Origin: Rhizobium nepotum 39/7
Lineage (GTDB): Bacteria > Pseudomonadota > Alphaproteobacteria > Rhizobiales > Rhizobiaceae
Direction of reading: 5' to 3'
Assembly (NCBI RefSeq): GCF_000949865.1
Contig: NZ_JWJH01000001.1
Location: 124,001-188,000, forward strand
Length of the DNA: 64,000 nucleotides
Positions within the stretch are counted from its first letter, which is position 1; each line of letters starts with the position of its first letter. Both the position numbers and the translations under genes were made by a program. The notes beneath the pieces are model-generated. The model ran no database searches, was not told where the DNA came from, and saw only the letters and a list, made by a program, of their open reading frames with translations. Shown one piece after another: positions 46,194 to 55,637 of this stretch.

Positions 46194-46238
46194 AAGACAG
46201 GTCGTTCTTTTTCTATCTATTTTGTAGAAAATAATTTG
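46194..46238. promoter_or_regulatory. Conserved sulfur-island promoter element, copy C
   Basis: Begins AAGACAGGTCG, then TTCTTTTTCTA; TTTTCTA (46209-46215) and TAGAAAA (46225-46231) form a perfect inverted repeat with a 9-base spacer, exactly as in copy A. It is 151 bp upstream of the PanE-like GTG start and 62 bp upstream of the leader ORF start. Confidence 0.65.
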
Positions 46239-46387
46239 GCATGGGAGCGCTTTGCGATCACCTTATTCCCGACCCCGGTCCAGAATTGTCCGAGGGTAAC
46301 AAATTGTGTGGGTTCGATCGCCACACGTTTAATCGCGCACGCCTGTGCCTGTCCGGTCAGTCACGGGCGTGCGCGGGTTGATATGCC

Positions 46388-46672
46388 TTACTTCACCTGG
46401 GCGACGACCAGCTTGCCGTCCGCACGTTCGGCGACGAACTCGATGTTCGCGCCTTCCCTAAGCTTGGCGAGCAGCGCGTCGTCCTTAACGCGGAACACCA
46501 TCGTCATGGCCGGCATATCGAGGTTCTTCAGTTCCTCATGGATGATGGTGACTTTCTTGGCCGTGGCGTCGACCTTCTTCACCGTGCCCTTGGTGAATTC
46601 CTGTGCGAATGCGCCGAAGGGAGCGGCAAGCAGGAGCGCTGCTGCAAAGGAGATTTTAACGATCGTCTTCAT
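46388..46672 (-). CDS. CusF-like periplasmic copper-binding protein
   Basis: A 94-residue protein with a signal peptide (MKTIVKISFAAALLLAAPFG, cut near AFA-Q) and a small OB-fold like CusF. The metal site aligns as His45 with 'DMPAMTM' (Met53, Met56, Met58). The tryptophan that caps Cu(I) in E. coli CusF is replaced by Met53 here. It probably carries Cu(I) in the periplasm. It is the last gene of the copper operon, 22 bp after the cupredoxin gene. Confidence 0.87.
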   Translation of the reverse strand: MKTIVKISFAAALLLAAPFGAFAQEFTKGTVKKVDATAKKVTIIHEELKNLDMPAMTMVFRVKDDALLAKLREGANIEFVAERADGKLVVAQVK

Positions 46673-46694
46673 GGTCAGATTCCTTTTTGATGGG

Positions 46695-47168
46695 TTATTT
46701 TGCCGAGACTTTGAGATCGCCACGCATGCCGGCCTCGTAATGTCCGGGTTTCAGGCAGGCGAATTCGAACATGCCGTCATTGGTGAATTTCCAGATGATT
46801 TCCCCGCTTTCGCCGGGAGCAAGGCTGATCGCATTCGGATTGTCATGTTCCATCTCCGGGGCCTTTTCCATCGCGGCCTTGTGCTCCAGATTGGCGCTCT
46901 GTTCGTCGAGAATGAATTCATGGTCCAGTTCGCCGACATTCTTCACGGCAAAGCGTACGGTCTTGCCCTTCTTGAATTCGAACTTGGCGGGCGTGAACAG
47001 CATCTTGCCATCAGGCGTTTCCTTCATGGTCACCTGAATTGTCTGGGTAACCTTGGATTTGTCGCCGGGTTCGCCGATGGCCATCGCATGGCCGCCGCCA
47101 TGGGTGCCCGATGCGAAGGCGGGCGTGGCAAGAGCGGTGAGAAGCAGTGCAAGTTTCAGTCTGGTCAT
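46695..47168 (-). CDS. Cupredoxin-family copper protein
   Basis: A 157-residue secreted protein with a signal peptide ending in 'ATPAFA-S' and a His-rich N-terminus (GTHGGGHAM). The type 1 copper ligands can be read as His83 (ELDHEF), Cys138, His143 and Met148 (ACLKPGHYEAGM). It resembles the azurin/plastocyanin-like proteins found in copper-resistance operons and may pass electrons or copper to the multicopper oxidase encoded 40 bp upstream. Confidence 0.88.
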   Translation of the reverse strand: MTRLKLALLLTALATPAFASGTHGGGHAMAIGEPGDKSKVTQTIQVTMKETPDGKMLFTPAKFEFKKGKTVRFAVKNVGELDHEFILDEQSANLEHKAAMEKAPEMEHDNPNAISLAPGESGEIIWKFTNDGMFEFACLKPGHYEAGMRGDLKVSAK

Positions 47169-47208
47169 TGCGTGGTTTCCTTGGTCTGTGGGGTTGTGGT
47201 CTGCACGA

Positions 47209-48558
47209 TCAGCCGTGTTTCATCGGTTTCGGTGTGATCTGTGTTTTTGGGTCATTGGTTTTTTCGGTATCCGGCACGTCGCCGGTCCATTCCCAGGCCT
47301 GGGTTCCCTGAGGATTTTCGTACCAGCCGGGATCGGTGTAATCTCCTGCGGAGATGCCTTCGCGGACCTTCACCACGGAGAACATGCCGCCCATTTCGAT
47401 GGGACCGTGCGGACCCCAGCCGGTCATCATGGGAACGGTGTTCTCCGGGATTTCCATTTCCATCGCGCCCATATCGGCCATGCCGGCGGTGCCCATCGGC
47501 ATATATTCCGGCTGGACCTTGCGGATTTTTTCAGTGACGGTCTTCTTGTCGACGCCGATGAAGGTCGGGACGTCGTGCCCCATCGCATTCATCGTATGGT
47601 GCGACTTGTGGCAATGGATCGCCCAGTCACCGACATATTTGGCGTCGAATTCATAGGCCCGCATCGCGCCGACAGGTATGTCGATGCTGACCTCCGGCCA
47701 GCGCGCCTCCGGGCGCACCCAGCCGCCATCGGTGCAGGTCACTTCGAAATCATAACCGTGCATGTGGATCGGATGGTTGGTCATGGTCAGGTTGCCGACG
47801 CGCACGCGGACCCGGTCGTCCTTGGAGACCACCAGCGGATCGATGCCCGGAAACACCCGGCTGTTCCATGACCACAGATTGAAATCCGTCATCGTCATGA
47901 TTTTCGGCACGTAGGAGCCGGGGCTGATGTCGAAGGCGTTGATCAGGAATACGAAGTCCCGATCAACAGGCATGAATGTCGGGTCCTTCGGATGGATCAC
48001 GAAGAAACCCATCATGCCCATCGCCATCTGCACCATTTCGTCCGAATGCGGGTGGTACATGAAGGTGCCCGATTTCACGAGATCGAACTCGTAGACGAAG
48101 GTCTTGCCAACCGGGATATGTGGCTGCGACAGGCCGCCGACGCCGTCCATGCCCGACGGCAGGATCATGCCGTGCCAGTGGATCGTCGTATGTTCCGGCA
48201 GCTTGTTGGTGACGAAAATGCGTACCCGGTCGCCTTCGACGGCCTCGATGGTCGGGCCGGGTGACTGGCCGTTATAACCCCAGAGGCGGGCGGTCATGCC
48301 CTCCGCCATCTCGCGCTCCACCGGCTCGGCGACAAGGTGGAATTCCTTGACGCCGTTGTTCATCCGGAAGGGCAGGGTCCAGCCGTTGAGGGTGACGACC
48401 GGATTGTAATCGGGCCCGGTGGTGGGCTTGATCGGGGCTTGAGTCGCCGCCGTTTCCATCATGGCCGCTTCCGGCAGGCTGCTATTCGATGTCTTTGCCC
48501 AGGCCGCCGTAGAGACCATCGCGGCGCCGACGCCCAGAAAGTTTCTTCTATTGAACAT
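47209..48558 (-). CDS. Multicopper oxidase (CopA/CueO-like), Tat-exported
   Basis: A 449-residue multicopper oxidase. The N-terminal NRRNFLGVGAAM is a Tat signal. Copper ligands are in HWHG (127-130), HPHSDE (169-174), HPIHMHG (about 284) and HCHKSHH (about 339), giving one type 1 and three cluster coppers. Methionine-rich stretches (EMVQMAMGMMGF and others) may bind extra Cu(I). It probably oxidises Cu(I) to the less toxic Cu(II) in the periplasm. The start at 48558 has AAAGGA upstream and lies 14 bp after the TolC-like gene. Confidence 0.92.
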   Translation of the reverse strand: MFNRRNFLGVGAAMVSTAAWAKTSNSSLPEAAMMETAATQAPIKPTTGPDYNPVVTLNGWTLPFRMNNGVKEFHLVAEPVEREMAEGMTARLWGYNGQSPGPTIEAVEGDRVRIFVTNKLPEHTTIHWHGMILPSGMDGVGGLSQPHIPVGKTFVYEFDLVKSGTFMYHPHSDEMVQMAMGMMGFFVIHPKDPTFMPVDRDFVFLINAFDISPGSYVPKIMTMTDFNLWSWNSRVFPGIDPLVVSKDDRVRVRVGNLTMTNHPIHMHGYDFEVTCTDGGWVRPEARWPEVSIDIPVGAMRAYEFDAKYVGDWAIHCHKSHHTMNAMGHDVPTFIGVDKKTVTEKIRKVQPEYMPMGTAGMADMGAMEMEIPENTVPMMTGWGPHGPIEMGGMFSVVKVREGISAGDYTDPGWYENPQGTQAWEWTGDVPDTEKTNDPKTQITPKPMKHG

Positions 48559-48572
48559 GGTCGTTTCCTTTC

Positions 48573-50033
48573 TCAATGTCCGCCACCGCTGCCGCTAGCG
48601 GCGGCAACTTCGGTCTCTGTGCCTGCCGCACCTGCGCCGCCGCCGTAAATGGCAGGGGCAAGGCCGGCTTCCGCGAGCCAGAAGTCGCGTTTGGCATTGA
48701 TGGCCAGCAGGTTCGAATTGACCTTTTCCCGGCTGTCGGCGAGCAGTTCGAAGGTGTTGGTGAGCATGCCGTTATAGGTGAGCAGCGACTCCTCCTCGAT
48801 CTTCGTGCGCAGCGGCACCACGCTGTTGCGATAGTGCCGGGCGATGTCGTAGTTCGAGCGATAGGCCTGATAGGCCGAGCGGGCCTCCGAGCGGACATTG
48901 ACCGCCTTTTCCGCCAGCAGGTTTGCCGCACGCATATAGGCGAGTTCGGATTCCCGCATTCTTGCCCGACCGGAATCGAAGATCGGAATGACGAATTCCA
49001 GTTCGGCATTGCCCGTTGTCTGTTTGTGTTTTTCGCCGTCTTCAAGTTCGCGTTCGGTCTCGAAGCCGGAACGAAGCTCGAGATCGGTCACGTATCGGGT
49101 GGCTTCGGTGAGCTTGAACGACCGGGCGGTGGATTCCAGATCGAGCTTCGCCATCTGCAAGTCCACGCGGTTTTGCAGCGTCTCGGCCTCGATCATGTCG
49201 CGTTTGGCGAGATCCTTCGGAAGCTGCGGCAGGCGATTGGGGATGCTGTATTCGATGTCCCCTCCCCACAGTCCCATCAGCCTTGTCAGTTCCTCCTTCG
49301 CAAGGCGGGCCTCAAGCCGCGCCTTGGCGATCTGGCCCGTCAGCTCGGCATAAAAGACCTGTTCGCGGGCCTGGCCTTCCTTGTTCAGCGAACCCGCCTC
49401 TCCAAGTTTTGCGGCAAGTTCCGAGGCGGCATCCGCCGCAGTCTGCGCCTGAGCCAGCTGGCCGACATTTTCCCATGCGGCGACAGCCGTGATCCAGGCG
49501 CGACGGGTATCCGCCGCCAGTTGCAACGTCTTCAGCGCGGCTGCGAGCTGCGCCTTGCGGAAGCCGGTATCGGCAATCTCGACATTCTGTCTGAGGGTGG
49601 CCAGCGCCAGAATATTGGTGACGATCACGCCCTCGATCGCCTTGTAGGCCCTGAGACCCGGCGTGCCGATCCCCGTCAGCCCGATACCGACTCTCGGATT
49701 GACCAGCATGGTCGATTGCCAGGCGGTTGCAGCCGATTCTCCCAGATCGGCATAGGCCGCCTGAAGGCCCTTGTTGTTGAGCAGCGCGACCTGAACCGCC
49801 GTCTCGACATCGATGGTTTTCGCTGACATCAGCGATTTGACGCGGGTTGCGGTTGCCTGCGCCTCGGCCCGGTTCTGTATCCAGACCGTCTGCTTTCCGG
49901 TCGCTTCGGATGTTCTGGCCGAGATGGTGGTGAAGCCAGCGTTCTTCGACGTGTAGTCGGCAGCGGTGACGCAGCCGCCGAGAATGACCGGGAAGGAAAG
50001 GACGGCCGCGAGTTTGAATGCGCTTATCGTCAT
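48573..50033 (-). CDS. TolC/CusC-family outer-membrane protein
   Basis: A 486-residue outer-membrane efflux protein. The N-terminus has a lipoprotein signal ('VILGGCVTAADY', lipobox cysteine), followed by two repeats of the TolC helical barrel with long coiled-coil stretches ('ELAYMRAANLLAEKAVNVRSEARSAYQAYRSN'). It ends in a Gly/Ser-rich tail. Such proteins normally work with an RND pump and adaptor, but neither is encoded nearby, so it may pair with a pump elsewhere. It overlaps the small lipoprotein gene as ATGA. Confidence 0.88.
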   Translation of the reverse strand: MTISAFKLAAVLSFPVILGGCVTAADYTSKNAGFTTISARTSEATGKQTVWIQNRAEAQATATRVKSLMSAKTIDVETAVQVALLNNKGLQAAYADLGESAATAWQSTMLVNPRVGIGLTGIGTPGLRAYKAIEGVIVTNILALATLRQNVEIADTGFRKAQLAAALKTLQLAADTRRAWITAVAAWENVGQLAQAQTAADAASELAAKLGEAGSLNKEGQAREQVFYAELTGQIAKARLEARLAKEELTRLMGLWGGDIEYSIPNRLPQLPKDLAKRDMIEAETLQNRVDLQMAKLDLESTARSFKLTEATRYVTDLELRSGFETERELEDGEKHKQTTGNAELEFVIPIFDSGRARMRESELAYMRAANLLAEKAVNVRSEARSAYQAYRSNYDIARHYRNSVVPLRTKIEEESLLTYNGMLTNTFELLADSREKVNSNLLAINAKRDFWLAEAGLAPAIYGGGAGAAGTETEVAAASGSGGGH

Positions 50034-50260
50034 GATGCGTCTCCTTTCGGAGCCTGCGCATCGTTCTGGTTACGCCAGGGCTTCGGGTCCACCGGGGCGC
50101 GGTGCGTATAACCTGCGACCGGTGTCTGATAGCGCAGAGGGGCGACGCCGAGCGACGGGTTTGCCGCGTCTTCATACGAGGCGGCCTCGTTCATCGAGGA
50201 TGTGGCTGTGCAGCCGCCCAGCAAAAGGGGCGCTGCAACCACGATGTAGATAGGGTTCAT
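50030..50260 (-). CDS. Small lipoprotein of the copper operon
   Basis: A 76-residue predicted lipoprotein. The signal peptide MNPIYIVVAAPLLLGGC ends in a lipobox, so Cys17 should be lipidated. The mature part is polar and shows no domain I recognise. It overlaps the TolC-like gene as ATGA, which suggests a role linked to that protein or to copper export, but this is inference from position. Confidence 0.72.
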   Translation of the reverse strand: MNPIYIVVAAPLLLGGCTATSSMNEAASYEDAANPSLGVAPLRYQTPVAGYTHRAPVDPKPWRNQNDAQAPKGDAS

Positions 50261-50347
50261 GGTAATTTCCGAACAGGAGATGCAACGGCGCGACGGCGCT
50301 AAAGCCGCTCACGCACGATCATTGCCCGAGAGGCGGGCCTTGCCTGT

Positions 50348-50752
50348 TCAGATATTCGGTGGACGGTGAAGCAACGGGGTCTGGCCCACGGTCTTGCTGT
50401 CGTCGAAGAAAGAACGGATGGAAGTGACGACTGGTCCGCCAAGGGCGTCATGCGAAATCAGCACCGCCATGCCGAGACAAAAATCGTTGCAGCATTCCTG
50501 TTTGACAGGCTTTTTAACGCCGCTCTCGTGTTCTGCCGCATCCATGTTGTGGTGATCACCGGATGTCATGGCCGAGCCGCCATGGTCCGTCATCGAACCG
50601 TGATCCATCGTCATGGCGGACTGGGTGTGCTGCATTTCCGCAGCGTTGGGACCATGCATTGCGGCATTGACAGTGGAAACGCTGTAGCCTGCCAGTGACA
50701 ATATCATCACCAGTCTAAACAACAGTGCCATCAATTTCGATGTTCGCAACAT
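50348..50752 (-). CDS. His/Met/Cys-rich small exported protein (DUF2946-like)
   Basis: About 134 residues: a hydrophobic N-terminal signal or anchor, then a His/Met-rich stretch (MHGPNAAEMQHTQSAMTMDH and further), then 'KQECCNDFCLGMAVLISHD' and the C-terminal tail LLHRPPNI. This layout resembles DUF2946-type copper-linked proteins. The start is uncertain (50752, 50761 or 50731); none has a good ribosome site. It is the first gene of the copper cluster, 87 bp before the lipoprotein. Metal binding is likely; the role as sensor or chaperone is open. Confidence 0.62.
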   Translation of the reverse strand: MLRTSKLMALLFRLVMILSLAGYSVSTVNAAMHGPNAAEMQHTQSAMTMDHGSMTDHGGSAMTSGDHHNMDAAEHESGVKKPVKQECCNDFCLGMAVLISHDALGGPVVTSIRSFFDDSKTVGQTPLLHRPPNI

Positions 50753-50847
50753 CCCACTCATGCGCTGTAGAAGAGCCGCAGTCCCGACATTTGTCAATGG
50801 ATATCGCTCATAACCATCAACCGAGCCCGATAACCCGGTCCGGCGGC

Positions 50848-51294
50848 TCATTTTTTCATTGCGCAAAATCGAAGATGAATGAGCGGATAGGGCCGTCCCT
50901 GCCCGTCAAGGTCGGAGCGTCCCGTCGGCTCGAAGCCGAGCCGGCGATAAAAGCCGAGGGCCTGCGCGTTCTGTTCGTTGACGTCGGTGGTCAACGCTGG
51001 ATGTAAGGCGAGCGCCGCCTGCACGAGGGCCGTCCCGATCCCTTTGCCATGCTGGTCCGGATCGATGAAAAGCGCTTCCATATGCCCTTCATGTAGCAAC
51101 ATGAAACCAAGGGGCCGATCCGACCCCTCCACAGCGAGCGTCATAGGTGCCTGCGGAAGAAATGCTGCAACTTCATCCCCGATAGCGGTTCGATCCGCCG
51201 GAAGCAGAAAATCATGGGTGGCGTCGACAGCCTTGCTCCAGATTTCAAGGATGCGGGTCGTGTCGCGGCTGGTGGAGGGGCGAAGCTTAATCAT
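50848..51294 (-). CDS. GNAT-family N-acetyltransferase
   Basis: A 148-residue single-domain GNAT enzyme. 'ALFIDPDQHGKGIGTALVQAAL' (about 74-95) contains the acetyl-CoA loop (Q-x-x-G-x-G), and 'VNEQNAQALGFYRRLGFEPTGRS' is the end of the fold. It resembles the YjaB-type group; the substrate is unknown. AAGGG precedes the start. It is divergent from the biotin operon, with 232 bp between the two starts. Confidence 0.88.
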   Translation of the reverse strand: MIKLRPSTSRDTTRILEIWSKAVDATHDFLLPADRTAIGDEVAAFLPQAPMTLAVEGSDRPLGFMLLHEGHMEALFIDPDQHGKGIGTALVQAALALHPALTTDVNEQNAQALGFYRRLGFEPTGRSDLDGQGRPYPLIHLRFCAMKK

Positions 51295-51476
51295 GTTTCA
51301 CCCTTAGCAATTGCCGGCTTTTTGCGCCATGGGGGCGATTCCGATCTTTTCTGCGGGGTGTTTTTCTCCTCCGCTTAATCGCCCTTCAAAATCCTGCGAT
51401 CTGGTCCCGCCTATTCTCTTCGATCCGACACCCGGCAATTTTCCGAAAAAAGCTCTTGCAAAAGGTGCGTTAAAAA

Positions 51477-51505
51477 AAATAGATAAAAAGAAGTTCTATC
51501 TATTT
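51477..51505. promoter_or_regulatory. Pair of BioR-type operators before bioB
   Basis: AAATAGATAA (51477-51486) and CTATCTATTT (51496-51505) stand as inverted copies about 19 bp apart, 22 bp before the bioB start. The core ATAGAT/ATCTAT fits the BioR box described for alphaproteobacteria (TTATAGATAA-like). BioR represses biotin synthesis in Agrobacterium, so repression of this operon is expected. The bioR gene itself is not in the window. Confidence 0.75.
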
Positions 51506-51526
51506 ATTCTAACCGGAGGCTGCCAA

Positions 51527-52546
51527 ATGGATCAGATTGTCACGAAAATAGAGTCAAATCCGGCGAAATCTCCTATAGTCGAAACGGATTCATCGCTGGA
51601 GGAAGCGAAAATTATCTATAATTTGCCGTTTAACGATCTGTTGTTTCGCGCCCAGCAGGTGCATCGTCGCCATTTCGATGCCAACGCCATCCAGATGAGC
51701 CGCCTCCTATCCATCAAGACCGGCGGCTGCCCGGAGGATTGCGGTTATTGCAGCCAATCCGCCCGTAATCCGACCGGTCTGAAGGCGTCCAAGCTGATGG
51801 AGGTTGAGCGGGTGCTGGCCGAAGCGCGCAAGGCGAAGAAAGGCGGCGCGACGCGTTATTGCATGGGAGCGGCATGGCGCAATCCCAAGGAGCGCGACAT
51901 GGAGGCGGTGGTGGCCATGGTCGAAGGCGTTAAGGCGCTCGGCATGGAGACCTGCATGACGCTCGGCATGCTGACGCCGGAACAGTCCGAACGGCTGGCC
52001 GATGCCGGGCTCGATTATTATAATCATAACGTCGATACGTCGGAGCGGTTTTATTCGCAGATCATCACCACCCGCACCTTCGAGGATCGGCTGGAAACGC
52101 TCGCCAATGTTCGTGATGCCGGCATGAAAGTCTGTGCCGGCGGCATTCTCGGCATGGGAGAAACGGTCGATGACAGGATTTCGATGCTGGTAACGCTCGC
52201 CAATCTGCCGGTTCCGCCGGAAAGTGTGCCGATCAACATGCTGATCCCGATCCCCGGCTCGAAGCTCGCCAAGGCCGATCCGGTCGACCCAATCGATTTC
52301 GTCCGCACCATTGCCCTCGCGCGTATCCTGATGCCGCGCTCGCATGTGCGCCTTTCCGCCGGACGCACGGAAATGAGCGACGAGACGCAGGCACTCTGTT
52401 TTCTGGCCGGGGCGAATTCCATCTTCGTCGGCGAGACGCTGCTGACGGCGGATAATCCGGGCGAGGATCATGATACGGCGCTGTTCCGGCGGCTTGGCCT
52501 GAAGCCGATGGAGCTGCAAACGGTGGAAGCGGGAGAGACCCGGTGA
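51527..52546 (+). CDS. bioB: Biotin synthase
   Basis: A 339-residue radical SAM enzyme that inserts sulfur into dethiobiotin. The SAM-cluster motif C-x3-C-x2-C is Cys68, Cys72 and Cys75 ([13 protein letters not shown]). '[25 protein letters not shown]' and '[24 protein letters not shown]' are BioB signatures. GGAGG stands seven bases before ATG 51527. An N-terminal extension of about 25 residues precedes the barrel. It is the first gene of bioBFDAZ and overlaps bioF by GTGA. Confidence 0.97.
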   Translation: MDQIVTKIESNPAKSPIVETDSSLEEAKIIYNLPFNDLLFRAQQVHRRHFDANAIQMSRLLSIKTGGCPEDCGYCSQSARNPTGLKASKLMEVERVLAEARKAKKGGATRYCMGAAWRNPKERDMEAVVAMVEGVKALGMETCMTLGMLTPEQSERLADAGLDYYNHNVDTSERFYSQIITTRTFEDRLETLANVRDAGMKVCAGGILGMGETVDDRISMLVTLANLPVPPESVPINMLIPIPGSKLAKADPVDPIDFVRTIALARILMPRSHVRLSAGRTEMSDETQALCFLAGANSIFVGETLLTADNPGEDHDTALFRRLGLKPMELQTVEAGETR

Positions 52547-53685
52547 ATTCGTCGGCGCTCTCCCCCTATGAGGCGAAGCTTGCCGGTCTGAACCGAAAAT
52601 CGCGGCTGCGGGCGCTCGTGGCCCGGCAGGGTGTCGACTTCACCTCCAACGACTATCTCGGGCTTGCCGATGCGCCCCGACTGAAGGCGGCGATTGCCGA
52701 TGCGATCGAAAGAGGTGTGCCTGTCGGTGCCGGCGGTTCGCGGCTGCTGCGTGGCAATCATCCCGAACATGAGGCGCTTGAAGCGGAGGCGGCGGCATTT
52801 TTCGGGGCGGAAAAGACGATCTATTTCGGCAGCGGATTTGCAGCCAATGTCGCGCTTTTTTCTGCACTGCCGTTGCGAGACGACCTCGTCCTTCACGATG
52901 CGCTGATCCATGCCAGCGTCCATGACGGCATTGCCGCCGGCAAGGCGAAGGCGGTGGCCGTGCCACATAATCAGGTCGAGGCATTCGAACGGGAAATAAA
53001 CCGCTGGCGGCAGGCGGGCGGCAAAGGTCGCCCGTGGATCGCGGTGGAGAGCCTCTATTCCATGGATGGAGACCGGGCGCCGGTTGCAGCCCTTGCCGAT
53101 CTCGCCGGACGACACGGCGGCTTCCTCGTCGTTGACGAGGCGCATGCCACTGGCGTGTTTGGAGAGGGTGGGCGTGGCTTTGCTGCGGAACTGGAAGGCC
53201 GGGGCAATTTGGTGGCACTGCACACCTGTGGCAAGGCGCTCGGCCTCTGCGGCGCGCTTCTAAGCCTGCCTGCGGTTCTTGCCGACTATCTCACCAACCG
53301 CGCTCGCGGCTTCATCTATTCGACCGCGCCGTCCCCGTTGATGGCGGCAGCTGTGCGGGAGGCCTTGCAGATGATCGCCGATGAACCCTGGCGACGCACG
53401 CGGCTGGAAGAACTGATAAACTTCGCCGGCGAACAATTGCGTTCTCGCCTTGGAGTGATGCCCAGCGGCTCACAGATATTGCCTGTCATGATCGGCGACA
53501 ATGCCCGTGCGCTAAGGATTGCCGCGCGTATGCGGGACGGCGGTTTCGACGTGCGCGCGATCCGCCCGCCGACGGTGCCGGAAGGCACGGCGCGCCTGCG
53601 CATATCCCTCACGCTCAATGTGGATGAAAGCCAGATCTCCGACATGATCGGGCTGCTCGCCCTCGCTATGGAGGAGGAGAAATGA
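52543..53685 (+). CDS. bioF: 8-amino-7-oxononanoate synthase
   Basis: A 380-residue PLP enzyme that condenses pimeloyl-ACP (or -CoA) with alanine. '[26 protein letters not shown]' and '[16 protein letters not shown]' are conserved, and the PLP lysine is in '[11 protein letters not shown]'. The GTG start overlaps the bioB stop, with GGGAGAG upstream. The gene overlaps bioD as ATGA. Second gene of the biotin operon. Confidence 0.96.
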   Translation: MNSSALSPYEAKLAGLNRKSRLRALVARQGVDFTSNDYLGLADAPRLKAAIADAIERGVPVGAGGSRLLRGNHPEHEALEAEAAAFFGAEKTIYFGSGFAANVALFSALPLRDDLVLHDALIHASVHDGIAAGKAKAVAVPHNQVEAFEREINRWRQAGGKGRPWIAVESLYSMDGDRAPVAALADLAGRHGGFLVVDEAHATGVFGEGGRGFAAELEGRGNLVALHTCGKALGLCGALLSLPAVLADYLTNRARGFIYSTAPSPLMAAAVREALQMIADEPWRRTRLEELINFAGEQLRSRLGVMPSGSQILPVMIGDNARALRIAARMRDGGFDVRAIRPPTVPEGTARLRISLTLNVDESQISDMIGLLALAMEEEK

Positions 53686-54320
53686 ATCCGCGTTTCGTCG
53701 TCTCCGGCACCGATACGGGCATTGGCAAGACGGTTTTTTCCGCAGCACTCACCCACGCTTTGCAGGCTTATTACTGGAAGCCCGTGCAATCCGGGCTGGA
53801 GGAAGAGACCGACAGCGAGGCGGTGGAGCGGCTGGGCCGCGTGCCGCGCGCGCGCATCCTGCCGGAAGCCTATCGCCTGAAAATGCCGGCATCACCGCAC
53901 CTTTCGGCCCGCCTTGAAAATGTGACGATCGAGCCTGAGTTTCTGCTTCCGCCGGAAACGGACGGGCCGCTGGTGATCGAAGGGGCAGGCGGGCTGCTGG
54001 TGCCGCTGACCGACACATTGCTGTTTGCCGATATCTTCGCCCGCTGGCAGATTCCGTTGATCCTGTGCGCCAGAACTTCGCTCGGCACCATCAACCACAC
54101 GCTGCTGTCGCTGGAGGCGCTGCGGCAGCGAACCATTCCGGTGCAGGGCGTGGTTTTCATAGGAGATGAGAACCAGGAAAATCAGCGCGTCATTACTGGT
54201 ATTGGTGGGGTTCGTTCGCTTGGCCGGTTGCCCAACCTGCCGGAGATGACCGCCAAGGCGCTCCACCATGCATTCGCTCACCAATTCGATCTCGCTGATT
54301 TTCTGGAGGTGTCGGCATGA
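53682..54320 (+). CDS. bioD: Dethiobiotin synthetase
   Basis: A 212-residue ATP-dependent enzyme that closes the ureido ring of dethiobiotin. The P-loop [11 protein letters not shown] is at about 9-19, and 'YWKPVQSG' and '[12 protein letters not shown]' are further signatures. The ATG overlaps the bioF stop, with GGAGGAG upstream; its stop overlaps bioA as ATGA. Third gene of the biotin operon. Confidence 0.96.
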   Translation: MNPRFVVSGTDTGIGKTVFSAALTHALQAYYWKPVQSGLEEETDSEAVERLGRVPRARILPEAYRLKMPASPHLSARLENVTIEPEFLLPPETDGPLVIEGAGGLLVPLTDTLLFADIFARWQIPLILCARTSLGTINHTLLSLEALRQRTIPVQGVVFIGDENQENQRVITGIGGVRSLGRLPNLPEMTAKALHHAFAHQFDLADFLEVSA

Positions 54321-55630
54321 ACCGTTCGCCCATCTGGCATCCCTTCACCCAGCACGGGCTGGAGCCGCCGATGAAACGCATCGTCTCTGCGGAGGGCGCC
54401 TTTTTGGTGGACGAGGATGGCGAGCGGCTGTTCGATGCCATTTCATCCTGGTGGGTCATCACCCACGGTCACCGTCACCCGGCAATCATGGCGGCCATTC
54501 GCGCCGCGACCGAGACCTTCGACCAGATCATCTTCGCCGAATTTTCCCACGAACCGGCCGAGACGCTGGCCAAAGGGCTGATCGAACTCGCGCCCGCCGG
54601 GCTGAGCCACGTATTTTATTCCGACAGCGGCTCGACCTCGGTGGAAGTGGCGCTGAAAATGGCGCTTGGCTATTTTCACAATCGCGGTGAAAAGCGCGAC
54701 CGCATCGTGGTCATGGAGCATGGCTACCATGGCGATACGATCGGCACCATGTCTACCGGTGAACGTGGTGTGTTTAATGCCGCTTACGAACCCCTGCTTT
54801 TCGGCGTCGACCGGCTTGCTTTTCCAGAACATAGCCGCGAGCAGCAGACGCTGGACATGTTCGAGAGTTTCTGCCGTTCTGGCCGGGTCGCTGCCCTGCT
54901 GATCGAGCCGTTGATACTCGGCGCCGGCGGCATGAAGGTTTACGGCGCAGATGTTCTGGCCGGGCTGAAACAGATCGCCGAGCGCCACGATTGCCTGCTG
55001 ATCGCCGATGAGGTGATGACGGGCTGGGGCCGGACGGGAACCATGTTCGCTTGTGAACAGGCGGGGATTTCGCCGGATATTCTATGCACCTCCAAGGGAC
55101 TGACCGGTGGTTCGCTGCCGCTGGCGGCAACGCTGTGCAGCGGCGGCATCTTCGAAGCGCATTTTTCAACCGATCGCCGCAAGACCTTTTTCCATTCGAG
55201 TTCCTACACCGCCAATCCGATCGCCTGTGCGGCCGCCGTCGCCAATCTGCAGGTCTGGCGGGACGAACCTGTGATGCAGCGCATCGGGCATTTGCAAGAC
55301 GCGCTGAATACGAACCTGGGGCGGTTTGACGGTGACAGACGTTTCGCCAACATCCGCCAATTGGGAACCATCGCGGCGCTTGATCTCGTGGTGCCCTCCG
55401 GTGGTTATCTCGCCGAGGCGGGGCCGCGCATGCGGCAACTGTTCCGTGAGCGCGGGTTCGTCATCCGCCCGCTCGGCAACGTGCTTTATCTGATGCCGCC
55501 CTATTGTGCGACGGCGCAAGATTTGGCGCGCGCCTTCGACGCTATCGATGAAGTGGCCTCGATCGTGACCGAAGCCGCTCCGGCAAAATCGCGCGCGGGC
55601 GGGATCCCAAACCATCCTCGAAAGGCCTGA
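54317..55630 (+). CDS. bioA: Adenosylmethionine-8-amino-7-oxononanoate aminotransferase
   Basis: A 437-residue fold-type I aminotransferase that makes 7,8-diaminononanoate with SAM as amino donor. '[21 protein letters not shown]' at the N-terminus is the BioA signature, followed by '[14 protein letters not shown]', '[13 protein letters not shown]' and the PLP lysine in '[10 protein letters not shown]'. GGAGG stands seven bases before the start. Fourth gene of the operon; bioZ starts 7 bp after it. Confidence 0.96.
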   Translation: MNRSPIWHPFTQHGLEPPMKRIVSAEGAFLVDEDGERLFDAISSWWVITHGHRHPAIMAAIRAATETFDQIIFAEFSHEPAETLAKGLIELAPAGLSHVFYSDSGSTSVEVALKMALGYFHNRGEKRDRIVVMEHGYHGDTIGTMSTGERGVFNAAYEPLLFGVDRLAFPEHSREQQTLDMFESFCRSGRVAALLIEPLILGAGGMKVYGADVLAGLKQIAERHDCLLIADEVMTGWGRTGTMFACEQAGISPDILCTSKGLTGGSLPLAATLCSGGIFEAHFSTDRRKTFFHSSSYTANPIACAAAVANLQVWRDEPVMQRIGHLQDALNTNLGRFDGDRRFANIRQLGTIAALDLVVPSGGYLAEAGPRMRQLFRERGFVIRPLGNVLYLMPPYCATAQDLARAFDAIDEVASIVTEAAPAKSRAGGIPNHPRKA

Positions 55631-55637
55631 CAATACA

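Noticed and set aside
50767-50797. TTGACA with a 19-bp spaced box upstream of the His/Met-rich gene, as in MerR/CueR-type promoters
   Set aside because: The second box is poor, no CueR palindrome is present, and the implied transcript start would fall at the start codon.
51496-51505. Resemblance of the second bio operator (TTCTATCTATTT) to promoter element C
   Set aside because: Copies A and B lack the ATCTAT core, so the similarity is limited to copy C and is probably chance.
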